This document shows, one piece after another, positions 1 through 12,138 of a DNA stretch of 64,000 nt. The notes under the pieces were generated by a model. The model had not been told where the DNA came from, did no database searches, and saw only the letters and a list, made by a program, of their open reading frames with translations. Every line of letters begins with the position of its first letter. Positions within the stretch are counted from its first letter, which is position 1. Position numbers and translations under genes: made by a program. Origin of the DNA: Orbilia blumenaviensis (Eukaryota > Ascomycota > Orbiliomycetes > Orbiliales > Orbiliaceae). The stretch lies in contig JAVHNS010000001.1 of assembly GCA_036872755.1 (NCBI GenBank), positions 620,001-684,000 of the forward strand, written 5' to 3'.

Positions 1-972
1 GGCCAGTCCATTCATGGAGATCTTTGCAACTTGTAATTCCGGTAAAGCCTTTCCTTCGAAACAAGCACCCAACACCCTTTTCATCTTATCATCTCCGACC
101 TCTTGCCAACCGAGAAACAACCTGCTCCTTATCGTAAGAAGGCTCATTATGTAGTCATAAGGCTCATCGGTGCAGTATCTAGCCCAACAGTTAAATATCA
201 CGAATTCCAACCGTTTTAGGTTCTTAAAGAACGGATAGCTTGAAATCCGTTTGATGGTTGAGATGTATACGTTCTTTTCGAGCTGCCAGGGGATCGTGTA
301 GCTTATCGATAGCTCTGTGAGGTTTGGGAAGAGTTGGAGGGAGGCTGTTTTGGTGATTATGTCTGAGACTGCGGCTTCTGGGTCTAGATAGGAGGCGTGC
401 CGGGCGCTACACCAACCGGGTGGGCCATCTGTCCAGTTACCGGGCTCGTTGAAGCGGGCGGATCTGGTTATGTTTTTTTAATTTATTTTTTTGGTGGTTA
501 GTCTGGGTACACATATGTATAATACATGTTTGCAATATGAATACAGAATTATAAAGACCCTCCTTCTATTTCCTGCGAATCCAGCTACATACCTAATGGA
601 CTCTCTCATACCCTCACATATCCCATCATCTTGAAATATCTTTGTCAAAAGCGCATTAGGGGTCAAAATGACCCCGCGAAACCGATGGAAGAGCGCAATG
701 TTGTAGCAAAACTTTGAGCAGTGTGCGAAACATTTGAGATCGTCTTTGGAGAGATTGGAGAGGACGTTATTGATCATCTCTGGAGGGATTGATAGTAGGG
801 TGATATCGGATATCTGTGCCTGTGCCTGTGCCTGTGGCTCGGTTTGGATATGTTGATCCGACATCTTTGTTTTATCTTTGTGTAGAGGATTGGGTTTGAT
901 GAAGTTATGGATTGGAAGACTGGGATGACATTTGAATAGTGATTTGTTTGAATTGGATTTTTGCTTTGGCAT
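1..972 (-). CDS. F-box protein, 5' part (runs off the window)
   Basis: Probable substrate-recognition subunit of an SCF ubiquitin ligase. Exon 1 is 972..593 and exon 2 is 463..<1. The intron (592..464, 129 nt) has a GTATGT donor and a CAG acceptor, and the phase matches: the split Arg codon joins ESIR to SARFNEPGNW. The N-terminal half carries an F-box-like helix set starting at LLSIPPEMINNVLSNLSKDD, followed by HCSKFCYN. The second exon is open to base 1 and has the leucine/aromatic pattern of fungal F-box C-termini (LFPNLTELSISY, FFKNLKRLEFVIF). An in-frame second ATG (MSDQHIQ, codon 37) is an equally good start. A hexamer repeat at 814-836 encodes QAQAQAQ just before the F-box. The 3' end is missing, so the substrate domain cannot be judged. 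Confidence 0.8.
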
Positions 973-1848
973 CTTTAAGCCTTGAGCAGGGTTCCCTTTT
1001 ATACCCCCAGGGATTTGGGATTTGGGAAATTATGATTTGTGCAAAATATCGGGCGTAGTTTACGGGACAGAGGGCCAGGTCATGAAGGTATCGGTATCAT
1101 GGCGAAGATTAAGGCGGCAGAATACCTTTTGAGCGAGTGGATATACTATTATATCAAGAAGAGAACTCTCCGATAGCTATAGAATGGCTCACTCTCTTGA
1201 AATTTCTATATACCTCTATGATTGACAATGTTGTGAAGGTGCCCAAGACTTTAGGCATTTTTTTGGTGTTCAAATTTCTGGAATATATTGAATACGATTG
1301 CTTTTAATAATACAATGGGGTTTCCATCCATCTGCTAGTGTGTATTTGATCCGTCCAGGGATTGATATCAAGTAGCAATATTGGGGTTTCGTCTATTCGA
1401 GCTCACTGACCCTGTTTACAGCTGGGCTACATTAATCCTTTGGGCAAAAATACAACAATTTTTTATGTTGCTGTTACACTCATAGCATAGAATCACGTAG
1501 TTAACGGTTCGGCTTCTATCCTGGGCGGCTGTTTATGGTAGGCTATAGGTAGATAGCTATAGCTACAGTGCAAAAGTTAAGTTACACCAATATTGATCGA
1601 TCGGCGTGGCATTATCCATAAAGACGCATCCGCAATCCCGCCGATCTTCAACGTTTAAAAAAATAAAAAAAAAAAAAAAAGACTTAATAATTCTCTCTCT
1701 CTTATAAACAACTTCTGAACTTTATATTCCACAGCATGAATAGCATTCCTATGCATATATGCCCCCGGATACCGTATTGACAAAACCTCCCCAACACATA
1801 CATGAGGTCACCAATATAATATAATATAATATAATACGACAAGTTACT
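973..1848. other. Intergenic, divergent F-box / deaminase-like genes
   Basis: No supportable gene. The stretch serves as the shared upstream region of two divergent genes. It contains an A-rich run at about 1657-1680 and, close to the downstream start codon, a run of 5-bp ATAAT units (1813-1836). Confidence 0.6.
1813..1836. repeat. (ATAAT)n microsatellite upstream of the 1849 start
   Basis: Four to five head-to-tail ATAAT units end about 12 bases before the ATG at 1849. The units resemble TATA elements, but at this distance they more likely lie in the 5' leader. Confidence 0.8.
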
Positions 1849-3777
1849 ATGCCACCAGTAACCCCTTCTCATATCTACGCCCTCTCCAGGGTTCTTCCTT
1901 TCACCCAAACATCCCCCAAACCGCAGGATGAGGATATACTCAACGAATCAAGATCGATAATCGAAACCAAACCATTCCTTAACGGCCTCGCCCTCCTACT
2001 CGTCAGAAACACATTCGACGACTATGCAGCCGTATCGATAGTGAGGGATCCGCCGCGTACGATGATTTATTATACAAAGTCACAAACCTTGGGTGCAGAC
2101 TATAATGCCGCCGCGGCGTTAGAGAAGATCAAACAGGCGTTACTGAACACTAAAATAGACCATTTTGCGGAATTTCTCTCTCTTTCGGTGGAGTTGTGTT
2201 TTGAAAGGATACTTTTTAAAACAGCGGTGTTAGGGGAGGTTGCGGGGGTATTGGGTATTACACCGGATACACCTAATGGGGATTTTACGATTATATGTGT
2301 TCCGGATGAAGAAGTTGTTTGGAAGTATATTTTAGATAAATATAAAGATAAATCTGAGTCTGGGGGCGGTAGGAGACAGTTGGAGAAGAGTACTTTGAAA
2401 AGGGTGATACGGTCATTCTTCCTGGAAGTTCCGAAAAGGGGGGTAGGGAAGGAGGTTATAGAGGGGTATTTAAAGATGGCTGGGCTACTTACTGAGATTT
2501 TGTCTAATGGATTAGAGCTTTGGAGTACTGGTGCTTTGGCATCGTCGTCTATGCTGTTGGGAGGTAATGAGGAGAAGAATTGTGGGGTTTTCCTTGCCAA
2601 AAAGGAATTTGGAACGATTGGAGTTGAGCTGGAGAAGATATATGAGGAGGCCGAGGTGCTTATGGGGAGGATTGTGGATGTTGTTCGGGATGTGGGGGCT
2701 TATGCGAAGGCCGCGGCGGATATAGCTTGGTTTGTAGACGCGGATGTGGATTTTAGACGGTCTGTTTTGGAGAGGAGGGTTACTTTTCAGGAGGTATATA
2801 TACGCATACTCATTGATCAAATTGTCATAAATAATTCATGATGGGTATACGACTAACGGGGATTACAGGTAAAACCGATGGAGCCAACATCAGTAGAGAT
2901 AATAGGGAAGCCAGTCGATCTCATCAACAAATTTCTCCGAAAATCCGGAAGAGCAGCGATTACAGACGCCGGAATCTTGAGGGCGTTCTCGGAGTGGCCG
3001 GAGTCGAGACTAAAGGACGTTGGGGGAACGATTACATGCAACGTGCATTGCGAACTGAATCTCATCCTCCATGTCATCAAACGAGAGTACTATAAACGAA
3101 ATGGCTACAATGTGTATCTTAGCTATGGGTGTTCGGAGGCCAGTTGCTATCTCTGCGAGGTATATATCGAAGCCTTGCGAACCCATTTAGTTGGGGAAGA
3201 GCTGCAGAAGCTTCTAACCGGAACTCTGGAGAGCGAGGTTGAGAAACGACAGGATGGTACGGATGATTTTTCGGCGGCAATTGTATCGCAGTTGAAGGGG
3301 TTTACTTCACAGCCAGGGAAGACGCTACGAGGTTGGTTCTCGGGAATGACACAGCAGGAAACTGGAAGGGCATCTTCCGCTGAGTCGCAAAATCGGCGTG
3401 CTAGCGAACAGCAACGCAAACAGGAAGTCAAGAGTGTTTCTGTCCCTCAGCCTCAGAGTATAAATTTACAGGAAGAAAGGTTTGAAAACCCGGGATACTC
3501 GAGAGGGTATAGGAAAATATGTACGGAATGGCAATTCCCGAAGGGTACACCTGCAGTAGTACGAAGGGAGGTGGAAAAGAGCGTTGAAGCAAAGCTGCGG
3601 TATATATACACCGTAACCAGGGCATCCGGTCGAAAGTCTGGAGATTTTAATAAGGCCTCCACTATTACCGATTCAAACAAGCTTGAGGACCTTCCGCCGA
3701 CGATACTGCAGGCACGTCCGGGCGCCAACACAGGAAGGGCCGATGAGGCTAGTCCGGACGTTGCCCTAAGGCAGTAA
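1849..3777 (+). CDS. OTT_1508-like nucleic-acid deaminase-type protein
   Basis: Two exons, 1849..2793 and 2869..3777, give 617 residues. The intron (2794..2868, 75 nt) has donor GTATAT, branch GACTAAC and acceptor TTACAG, in phase 0. The N-terminal 315 residues are mostly helical and not recognised. The second exon carries a candidate zinc-deaminase site: HCE at about residues 375-377 in VHCELNLIL, and SEASCYLC with cysteines at about 408 and 411. This H-x-E plus C-x2-C layout, with a Ser before the first Cys, matches the fungal OTT_1508-like deaminase family (Pfam PF14441), where His and the two Cys bind zinc and Glu activates water. The tail (about 440-617) is polar and probably disordered. 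Family assignment rests on the motif alone; substrate unknown. Confidence 0.75.
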
Positions 3778-4920
3778 TCATTAATCGTTAATCATTAGCC
3801 ATTAATTAGCCATAGCTAGAGAGTGTTAAAATTTTAACCTGTATATTTTCGAAGTTCTATGCCCACATAATTACCATACGGGTTTTCGGTAAACTTGGTG
3901 ACTTGGAAGCTCCCAAACGCAATCTGACTTGAGAAATTATAGTTTCTTTATGTTAGCCACTAAACAGACCTGAACCGCAGAAACCTCTACTGAATCTGCC
4001 ATTTCTTCCTACAATAACTTCTTTATATGAGTTCATATAGTTCCTATGGCAGTTGCTATCATTGATAGGTTCATGTTCGCCCTAAATATACAACGTGATC
4101 GTAGAACGTGGCCTCCGATCAAATTCAGATTAAATCGTCGTTGTGCCTGTTGGAAGCTGACTAAGCACCGTCTGCTTCCCTTTTTGGTAACTGAGACGTC
4201 CGCAAATATTTTTTATCGATAGCAAGACTCACACAAAAAAAACCAGATAACCCCTCCACCGAGGTATAAACCGACGATAAGGTAATCGCAACTTTACAGT
4301 CTCACCCGAATAAACGGCAGAAAACCGGGAGTCATACAAAGATTGATTATCATAGCTCGTAAGTGAACTGTTCTTTGGCTAAGCCGGGCTGTCGGAGGGG
4401 ACTCAAGGGTTGTGGTAAAGTGGGGAGCTTGAAAAAAAAAAAAAAAAAAAAAAAGTCGAAGCTCAGAACCTAGCTGTTGCCCCGATTCCAGCTTCGATTC
4501 CAATTCTGGTTTGTGCATGGTCTCTGCTGCTTCCAATTGGCCTTTCATTCATTCACCCTAGCTTAATTCAATTTGCGGGGGGTCAAGTTAAGAAGCAGAA
4601 GAAGTCACTCATTCCATTCATTAGCATAGTTTGCTGTTGTGAGCTTAGGGGAGTGCAGTTGCAGTGTTGTCAAAGACCTGCAGAAATTTTAGCTGACCTA
4701 AATTTGGCTGCTGTCTAGAATCCAACCACCATCACCACCACCCATCAACATCACCACCGTCATCGCCATCACCATCTTTCCCAATACCCATATCTAATCT
4801 GCATCGTAGACATCATCGCTATTGATACACACGGGTTCACGGAAACACAGCTTCACTTCTCCTTCCTTCCTTCGCTCTCCTCGACTCTCTTCCCCCCACT
4901 TCTTCGACCGTCCAGCAAAT
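3778..4920. other. Intergenic and eIF2 gamma 5' leader
   Basis: No gene seen. It holds a 23-base A run at 4432-4454 and a CAC/CAT-rich low-complexity stretch at about 4724-4776, followed by a pyrimidine-rich leader (TTCCTTCCTTCG) before the eIF2 gamma start, typical of strongly expressed fungal translation genes. Confidence 0.6.
4432..4454. repeat. A23 homopolymer
   Basis: Uninterrupted run of 23 A on the + strand in the intergenic region upstream of eIF2 gamma. Confidence 0.9.
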
Positions 4921-6697
4921 ATGTCCACAGGAACCTGGCAAACGGGGATGCCTGATTCTCCCACAAGCTCTCCAGAGCTACAACCCACATCTGACCTCCC
5001 AGTCGACAAGTTCGGTAATACAATCAAGGATGGCGACAACCTTGACCTGAACCAGGGTGAGGACGGCAGCGAAGAGTCCGAATCCGAACCCGAAGAAGCT
5101 CCAAAGAAAAGCATTCTTAAGAACAAGAAGGGCGCCGAAGCTCCTCCAGAACCACCAAGGCCTGAGCTTCCACCTCAGCGTGACCCTACAACGATAGACT
5201 TCACTACTTTGGACCCTCTCCATCCCGAAATTATTGCTCGTCAGGCTACCATCAACATCGGCACAATCGGCCACGTCGCTCACGGAAAATCCACCGTCGT
5301 CAAAGCTATCTCCGGTGTCCAGACCGTTAGATTCAAGAACGAGTTGGAACGAAACATTACCATCAAGCTCGGTTATGCCAATGCCAAAATTTACAAATGC
5401 AACAACCCATCTTGTCCAAGACCCACGTGCTATAAATCGTTCAAGAGTGACAAGGAAGTTGATCCAAAGTGCGAGAGGCCCGGTTGCGAGGGTTCATACC
5501 AGCTTCTTCGTCATGTTTCGTACGTTAGAATCTTTTTTGATTTACCATATTTCCGTGAAAATAAACCATATAGCTAACAAGATGGCTGTTGCAGCTTCGT
5601 CGACTGCCCCGGTCACGACATTCTCATGAGTACCATGTTGTCTGGTGCCGCCGTCATGGACGCCGCTCTTCTCCTTATTGCCGGGAACGAAGTCTGCCCC
5701 CAACCTCAGACTTCCGAGCATTTGGCTGCCATCGAAATCATGAAGTTGAAGCACATTATCATTCTCCAGAACAAGGTCGATCTCATGAAGGAAGCCCAAG
5801 CCGAGGAGCATTACCAGTCTATCCTCAAGTTCGTCCGAGGAACTGTCGCCGACGGTGCCCCAATTGTTCCAATTTCTGCCCAGCTCAAGTACAACATCGA
5901 TGCCATCAACTACCATATCGTCTCTAAAATCCCAGTCCCAGTCCGCGATTTCACTGCCGCCCCACACATGATTGTCATCCGTTCATTCGACGTCAACAAA
6001 CCAGGTGCTGAAATTGAGGAGCTCAAGGGTGGTGTTGCCGGTGGTTCCATTCTTACTGGTGTCCTAAAGGTTGGCGACGAAATCGAAATCAGACCCGGTC
6101 TCGTCTCCCGTGCCGACGGCAAGATCAGCTGTACACCAATCTACTCCCGTATTGTTTCTCTCTACACCGAAAACAACGATCTCAAGTATGCTGTTCCTGG
6201 TGGTCTCATTGGTGTCGGAACCCGTGTCGACCCTACAATTTGCCGTGCCGATCGTCTAGTTGGTTTCGTTCTCGGCCTCCGAGGCCAGTTGCCTAGTATC
6301 TACATCGAGCTCGAAGTCAACTATTTCCTTCTCCGTCGGTTGTTGGGTGTCAAAACTGCAGATGGAAAGCAGGCCAAGGTTACCAAGCTGCTCAAGGGTG
6401 AGGTTTTGATGGTTAACATCGGATCCACGGCCACAGGAGCCAAGGTCATGAATGTTAAGGCCGATGCCGCTAAGCTCGTTCTTACCGGCCCTGCCTGTAC
6501 TCAGGACGGTGAGAAGATTGCGCTAAGTCGAAGAATCGAGAAGCATTGGCGTTTGATCGGTTGGGCCAATATCGTAAGTTCTCTCCTATGCAAGATGTTA
6601 TCAATATTTCAAGCGCGGCTTTTATTAATTTTTTAATTGTCAACAGGTTACCGGTGTTACTTTGGACCTCCCACCTGCACCACCTATCCCAGCATAA
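4921..6697 (+). CDS. GCD11: Translation initiation factor eIF2, gamma subunit
   Basis: GTPase subunit of eIF2, which brings Met-tRNAi to the 40S ribosome. Exons 4921..5519, 5595..6573 and 6647..6697 give 542 residues (yeast Gcd11 is 527). Introns: 75 nt with donor GTACGT, branch GCTAAC and acceptor GCAG; 73 nt with donor GTAAGT and acceptor ACAG. Both join conserved sequence: [14 protein letters not shown], and [20 protein letters not shown]. Visible motifs are the P-loop GHVAHGKST (117-125), switch I with NITIKLGYA (145-153), the zinc-knuckle cysteines between about 160 and 188 ([17 protein letters not shown]), DCPGH, and NKVDL. Domains II and III follow through to [11 protein letters not shown]. 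The N-terminal 90 residues are acidic and Pro-rich. The frame is open 5' of the ATG, but no upstream ATG exists, so 4921 is the start. Convergent with Ies1. Confidence 0.97.
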
Positions 6698-7896
6698 ATT
6701 TCGTCACCAACTCTTTTTCTGCGAGGCGAACTTTTTTTTTTACCAGCTAAAATAGGAGTCTTTTGGGACAGAAAAAAAGGCCAACTTCGTAATGACTCTC
6801 TGTCAAAAGTTCTTTTTCACAAAAGCGCTTTCATTCTCACTTTTTTTTTCCGCTTCCGCTTTTTTATTTTCTTTTTTTACTGGTTTACTAAGACCTCATT
6901 GTTGATCGATGCACTTCGTCTGTTCCCATTTTTTCCCTTTTTTTTGTCCGATCATGACATGCACTACGTGGGAGTTTACTGCCGTTGTTGAAACCTTTTT
7001 CCATACCATACAATCTAAAGTATTTATTTCTTTTAAGTTCCCTTTTTTAGAAGAACTACGACGACTTATTCTCTCAAGTCGATGGCCTCCCATTTATTTT
7101 ATCACTTATCACCACTATTCCCCTTCGGTGGATATACCATATACGATTCCTTCTTGAGATAACCCCCCCCCTCCCCTTTTCCCTCCCTTCATCCCGTTAT
7201 CTTCTTCGACTCGAAACCACTCATGTATGCATGTATGCTCCTTCCATCGCAATACTGCGATCTTTCGGGGCCCAGCCCACGTTTTTATTGTGGCTAGCTA
7301 GATGGCAAAGATAGATCATAATGAACCTACCACTTTTGTACTGTCAAAACCCCCCCGGCCTTCTCTCCCTCCTTTCCTTTCCACCCGAAAACTCTACGGC
7401 GTAGATCTAGTCAAGTATATACAGACTTTATCATAGAGCAAACCCGAAATAAAGATATATATACATATAGAAAAAGAAAAGAAAAACTTCGCATATATAC
7501 CCAGGTAGAGGTAATACAAAATCACTTAAGGTAAGATAATCTCATTTCTTTTTATTATATCACGCCCTCTATCCGGCCTCTACGTAGAATACAAGGGAGA
7601 AGAAGAAAAGGTAGGAAGAAATGCGGTATCCATGGATGCCCACCGAAACAAACGAAAACGGCGGGGGCGATAATATGGAGAAACAAGCATTAGTAGGACG
7701 GTAAAAACAATACAAACTATCAAGGACGCCATTGAAAATCCCACCAGAAGGATTTTTTCAAACAGGAAATTGAAGAAAGAAAAAGCGATCGAAAGAAATA
7801 TGGATGTACGGCGGCGGCTGGGAGCCTTCGAGGCCACACCCCTGTCCCATCCATAATCAAGTGGAAAGCGAAGCAAAAAAAAAAGGTCCCCCCAAT
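6698..7896. other. Convergent 3' region of eIF2 gamma and Ies1
   Basis: No gene. T-rich tracts follow the eIF2 gamma stop (6725-6960). A C-rich run lies at about 7165-7177 and an AATAAA-type signal at about 7447-7453. Polyadenylation sites of both convergent genes should lie here. Confidence 0.55.
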
Positions 7897-10679
7897 CTAC
7901 ATCTCGTAGTCTTCCATCTCCATGTCCTCCTCATCGTCAATATCCTCTTCCTCCTCCGTGGCGTCCTCGTCCTCCAATTCATCTTCGTTGTTCTCCCTAG
8001 CATCCTCAAAGACATCGTCCTCGAATTCCGCTTCACTTCCAAATCCATCGTCGTTGTCGACTCTCTTCCTCTTCCCATTTCCACTCTTCTTAGCCCCAGC
8101 TTCATCACCACCAGCGGTAGCGACGGGCTTATCCTCTTCTGCATCCGGTCCCCTCTTCTTCCTAGCTCGCTCCTCGTCCTCCCATCGCGGGAGCCGTCGC
8201 CTAATCCTCCTGAGGGCGGCGGCAATCCCGGCAGCTTCCTCGCCAAAATCGTCAACCTCATCATCCAAGCGCACCAATCCAGCTGGTCCCCTGACCGACG
8301 TCCCATTGTTGTACTTTGCCCTCTTCCTCCTCGCCTCCTTCTCCAGCATTTCCTCTTCCGTCTCATCAATCCTTACGATCGGGTGCTCTAAATCAACTTC
8401 ATCATCGCTTTTGGCAAAAGGATCTGGCATATCTTTTATTCGCAGCCAGGTACGCTTCAATATCGCATCACGATATCTTGCACGTCTTCCACGGCGATAG
8501 TGTGAATTGATCAGCTTATGGGTCTGGCGCTCAACCCTTCGTCGGCGGTGCTCCTGAACTGCAAGCTGGTGTTGAGTTAAAGGTCTCGGGCGTTTTTCGC
8601 CAGGCTTCATCTCAATGGTGGGTGGAAGGAGGCCTGTGAGCTTCAGTAACTTGGGTCCTGCAAGTCCCTTAGACAACAGGCCACGAGATGAGAGCCCACC
8701 AGGCCGTTTAGCGCTAGCAAGAGTGTCCGGGGACATGCTACGGGCATCTGAATCAGACAGTTGCCCATCTTCGTAGCGCCGGCCTCTGGCTGGGAAACGC
8801 CCATAATCTGGAAGGAAGAAAGATAGAGCGTTAGAGTTCATTTTGTTTCTGGATTGGGACTGGGGTGTCGTGCCAAAGGACTGAGTGAAGTAATACGAAG
8901 GAAATATTAGGTTGACTTACTGGATGGAGCAGGGGAAGAAACAAAATTAGCTCCGGGTTCAATATCATATTCTACGCATATTAGTTAGAGGCATCCAAGC
9001 ACTAGGCAAGACTGATAGACTCAAACTTACTACTAGGCCGCTTCGGTTTCTTTGCTGTTGATAATTTGGTCGGAATTATGCCGGCTTCCAACTCCGCCAT
9101 TTTACCTGCATAATTATAAGCATTAGTTGATGCCTCTATCCGTTTATCGATGCTTTGGAAGAACTAGAAACGGAACTGTGCATATATTGGGGATGGGCCT
9201 GCAGCATCCACGTAGGTGGCCGCATAAAAGAGCAAGATACGTGCACGGTCCAAAAGTTAAAGCGACTTACGGTATCTTTCCTCCTTCATCTCATTACCAA
9301 ACACGATCTCTTCCTTTGTATCCACATTTTCAGCCTCCGATTGTTCTTCAGTCAAATGCTCAAATTCAGGCAAGATAATTGGAAGACCCTTGAATTTCTC
9401 ATCAATAAAAGATGGAATGCCTTTGTCGTCTTCTCCTTTCCCCTTGCTATTTTCCTTCTCCTTATCTTTGTCTTCTTTGTCCGACGCGGAAGCCACACTC
9501 CCACGTCGACTTCCCGCGTCCTTTTGTGAGTCCGGCAATACACCAATGCCAAACGGATTCTCAACAGCATCCTTCGCAGTAAACCCACTTTCTAGATACC
9601 ACCACATCAGCCATAGGAAGGCTTTCGCACGAGAAGCGCTACTCAAAGTCCACCTCATAACCAGGTCGAAGAAATCTCTGGGCTGACCAAAGTGCAGCTC
9701 GGTCACTTTATGAGAATAATTAGCTAGCACGAAGATCAAGTTGATCGGATTCGTCCGAGGTTGTAGAGGGACTTTGATAATCCCATCAAGAGTTGTAGGT
9801 TCTCGACGATCTTCACATGCACCCTTGAGAATGGACTTGAGACGAGGGGCATCTTGGAGCTGTTTGTACGCGTTCGGGTCTACGTAAGTTTGGAGGGCGG
9901 GTATAGCGTGGTACGTCCGTAGTTGCGCTCTCATTTCCGGGAAGACTAGTTGACATTTCATTAGACAGAGAATAAATCAAGCACAGGGTTCGAAACATAC
10001 AATTGAGTGTAGTATTCATTCTACCGATATTCACTAGCAAACATACCATTGCCATATTAGTAGCTTGGGGTCGGTCGGTCATCAGTTTATCGCGGAGAAT
10101 CTTGCTGGTCTTGGAGCTTCGAGCCATGGCATCGATATAGACATCTGCGAACGATTGGTTTTTCTCGCCAGTATAGCTATTGGTGAAAACTTTGCTCTCA
10201 TCCGTGAATATAGCATGCAGCCAATCGAATTGAATATCCTTTCGCCATAGCGGCTCTCCGTCGGCTTTCTTAAGATGCTTGATCTTTGCTCCAGAAAAAG
10301 ATGTTGTGTAGTTTCGACGACCAGTACCAGAAGCGTCCTTGGACGGCGTGTCTTTTTCGGCATTAAGGGCAGATGATGCGTCAGGGTCTGCCATGGTCCC
10401 AGCCGTGTCCGGACGACCATCATCCCCGGGTCGAGGGGTAGCCACTGAGGCCGAAGGAGAGCCGACGGAACCCCCCTGTTGGCGTCGAGGAGGCGAGTAG
10501 TCGATATCCATGCTATCTTTCATCATGCTATCGTGTGAACGTTTAGGACTTCTAGGAGATCCTTCATCGCCGGATCCATCTTCGCGACCGGACGTCGGGA
10601 AGCTGTCGCCGTTTGTGGTAGCGAAAGATTGCGAGGGCGTAGCCTGGGAGTAGGCGATAGTAGATGGCGGTGAAGCCAT
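7897..10679 (-). CDS. IES1: INO80 chromatin-remodelling complex subunit Ies1
   Basis: Fungal Ies1 family; an accessory subunit of the nuclear INO80 nucleosome remodeller. Five exons: 10679..10001, 9945..9271, 9105..9031, 8971..8921 and 8807..7897, giving 796 residues. Introns are 55, 165, 59 and 113 nt with GTATGT or GTAAGT donors, all phase 1, and each joins family-like sequence: MNTTLN/FFPEMRAQLRTYH, EERY/RKMAELEAG, KRPS/KYDIEPG, APS/NYGRFPARGRR. The conserved core runs from about residue 131 to 352: LWRKDIQFDWLHAIF, FADVYIDAMARSSKTSKILR, QLQDAPRLKSILKGA, PRDFFDLVMRWTLSSASRAK, LWLMWWYLES. A second block is LTEEQSEAENVDTKEEI. The C-terminal 300 residues hold a basic segment (RPRPLTQHQLAVQEHRRRR) and end in a long acidic tail, likely a histone or partner contact. 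The start has no rival. Assignment is from recognised family sequence. Confidence 0.9.
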
Positions 10680-12138
10680 TGTTGGAAGGTGTAAGAGATA
10701 TGACTGATGATGGCGCGTCTATCAGGGCCAGATGGATAAATAGGGATGCGGGACCGGGTTAGCTGGATGGTTTTCCGGAACCTAGGACTGGCGGTCTGGT
10801 GACATCAGACCTGGCCCGCAGCTGCACAAAGGATGTTCCGACGCGAGAATTGATGACCCGACCAGGGTTCGAGAATGGGGCGCTTGAGACGAGCGATTGC
10901 TGTTACAGACGGTTCGATGGGCGAAGGTGTAGATGTTGATGTGTCGACGATGTCGGAGGTTTGTGGAGGTTGGTTTGTTTGGTTGGGTTTGCGATGGGGA
11001 GGGACGACCGGGTTCAGATTCACGTTGCTGCCGCATCGTAATTTTATGGCGAATTCGCGAAGGTTTTGGAGATGCCGCTGATCTGCGGCAACTCATCAAC
11101 GCCGCCAGATAATATATTCCAACAAACAACAACCATCTATCCGGGGCCCATACCACGAGATGCGTAGATGTCGACATGTTGAGACCACACTTGTACATGT
11201 AAATCGAATACTAATATCGTCGAGCGACTTTTTAACAGGCCAGGGACATCTAAATCGACTTGAGTTATACCATGAGCCCCGCTGCCCTCGATCGCTCGAG
11301 TGTTATGGAACATGCAGGCACCCGGTTGTGTTGTAGACCTAGCGCTGCAGCCGTCCAGCAGGCTCGTGCTGAGCTCAGCTTGCAATTCGATCCAGACATA
11401 CAGATAGCCATTTTCCAAACTCGTAACTAGGCTATTCAAGACCTGACGTAGTTGATGTAGGTATTGGTTTAACTCTCCCATTTAAACGTTAATTCAACAG
11501 CCTACAATTGGAAAAGCACCGAAATCTCATGATCATCATCATATCCAGGCAGCATTAACTTCCTCCCGAGTAGATATCTTAACCCCCCACCATCCCACAG
11601 ATTCCAAAACTCTTGATCTGGTTTATAATTTAGTAACTGCATATGAAAGCTCTCACTTCGAAGAATAATTATTCTACAATAAACTTAAAATCATCAATTT
11701 TACCGAATAAAAGCTCTTCGCGAGGGCGGGGGGAACGCGGGCTGAAACCACGGGTCACACGAATGGAAAGTGCCAATGCGCCTTGCATAGTAGACCAAGG
11801 AACATCAAGTTTTCGAGAATCGGGAGCTAGCCAACCACAATCCCCGATTGCGAACCTATATCGGAATTTTAACAGCAAGAATGCGTACATCCTTTCCAGA
11901 TTTTGATACCCGCTTTATAAAAGGCTGGGGAATAGCGGGGCCTAGATTGTATATGGCATGGATTGGGATATATAGAACTAATATTAATATCCCGATTGTA
12001 CCCTGTTTTAATTGACCTAGATGTCACATCTTCCCTTATCATTCATGTATTGAATCGTTCGATTCAACATCTACATTCCGGCCTCAAACCCCAACATTCA
12101 ACACGAGGGTATGGTCAACTGATCACGGCATCATAAAA
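10680..12138. other. Divergent promoter region, Ies1 / DASH cryptochrome
   Basis: About 1.46 kb between two divergent start codons. Small overlapping ORFs exist on both strands (for example around 11643-11906) but none has a family signature. Nothing else is supported; light-response elements could lie here but none was identified. Confidence 0.55.

Noticed and set aside
4822..4920. Upstream extension of eIF2 gamma
   Set aside because: Starts with TTG, is Ser/Pro-rich leader sequence, and family proteins begin near the ATG at 4921.
11643..11906. Overlapping ORFs on both strands in the Ies1/cryptochrome spacer
   Set aside because: About 70-87 codons each, no signature, and no splice signals linking them to other exons.
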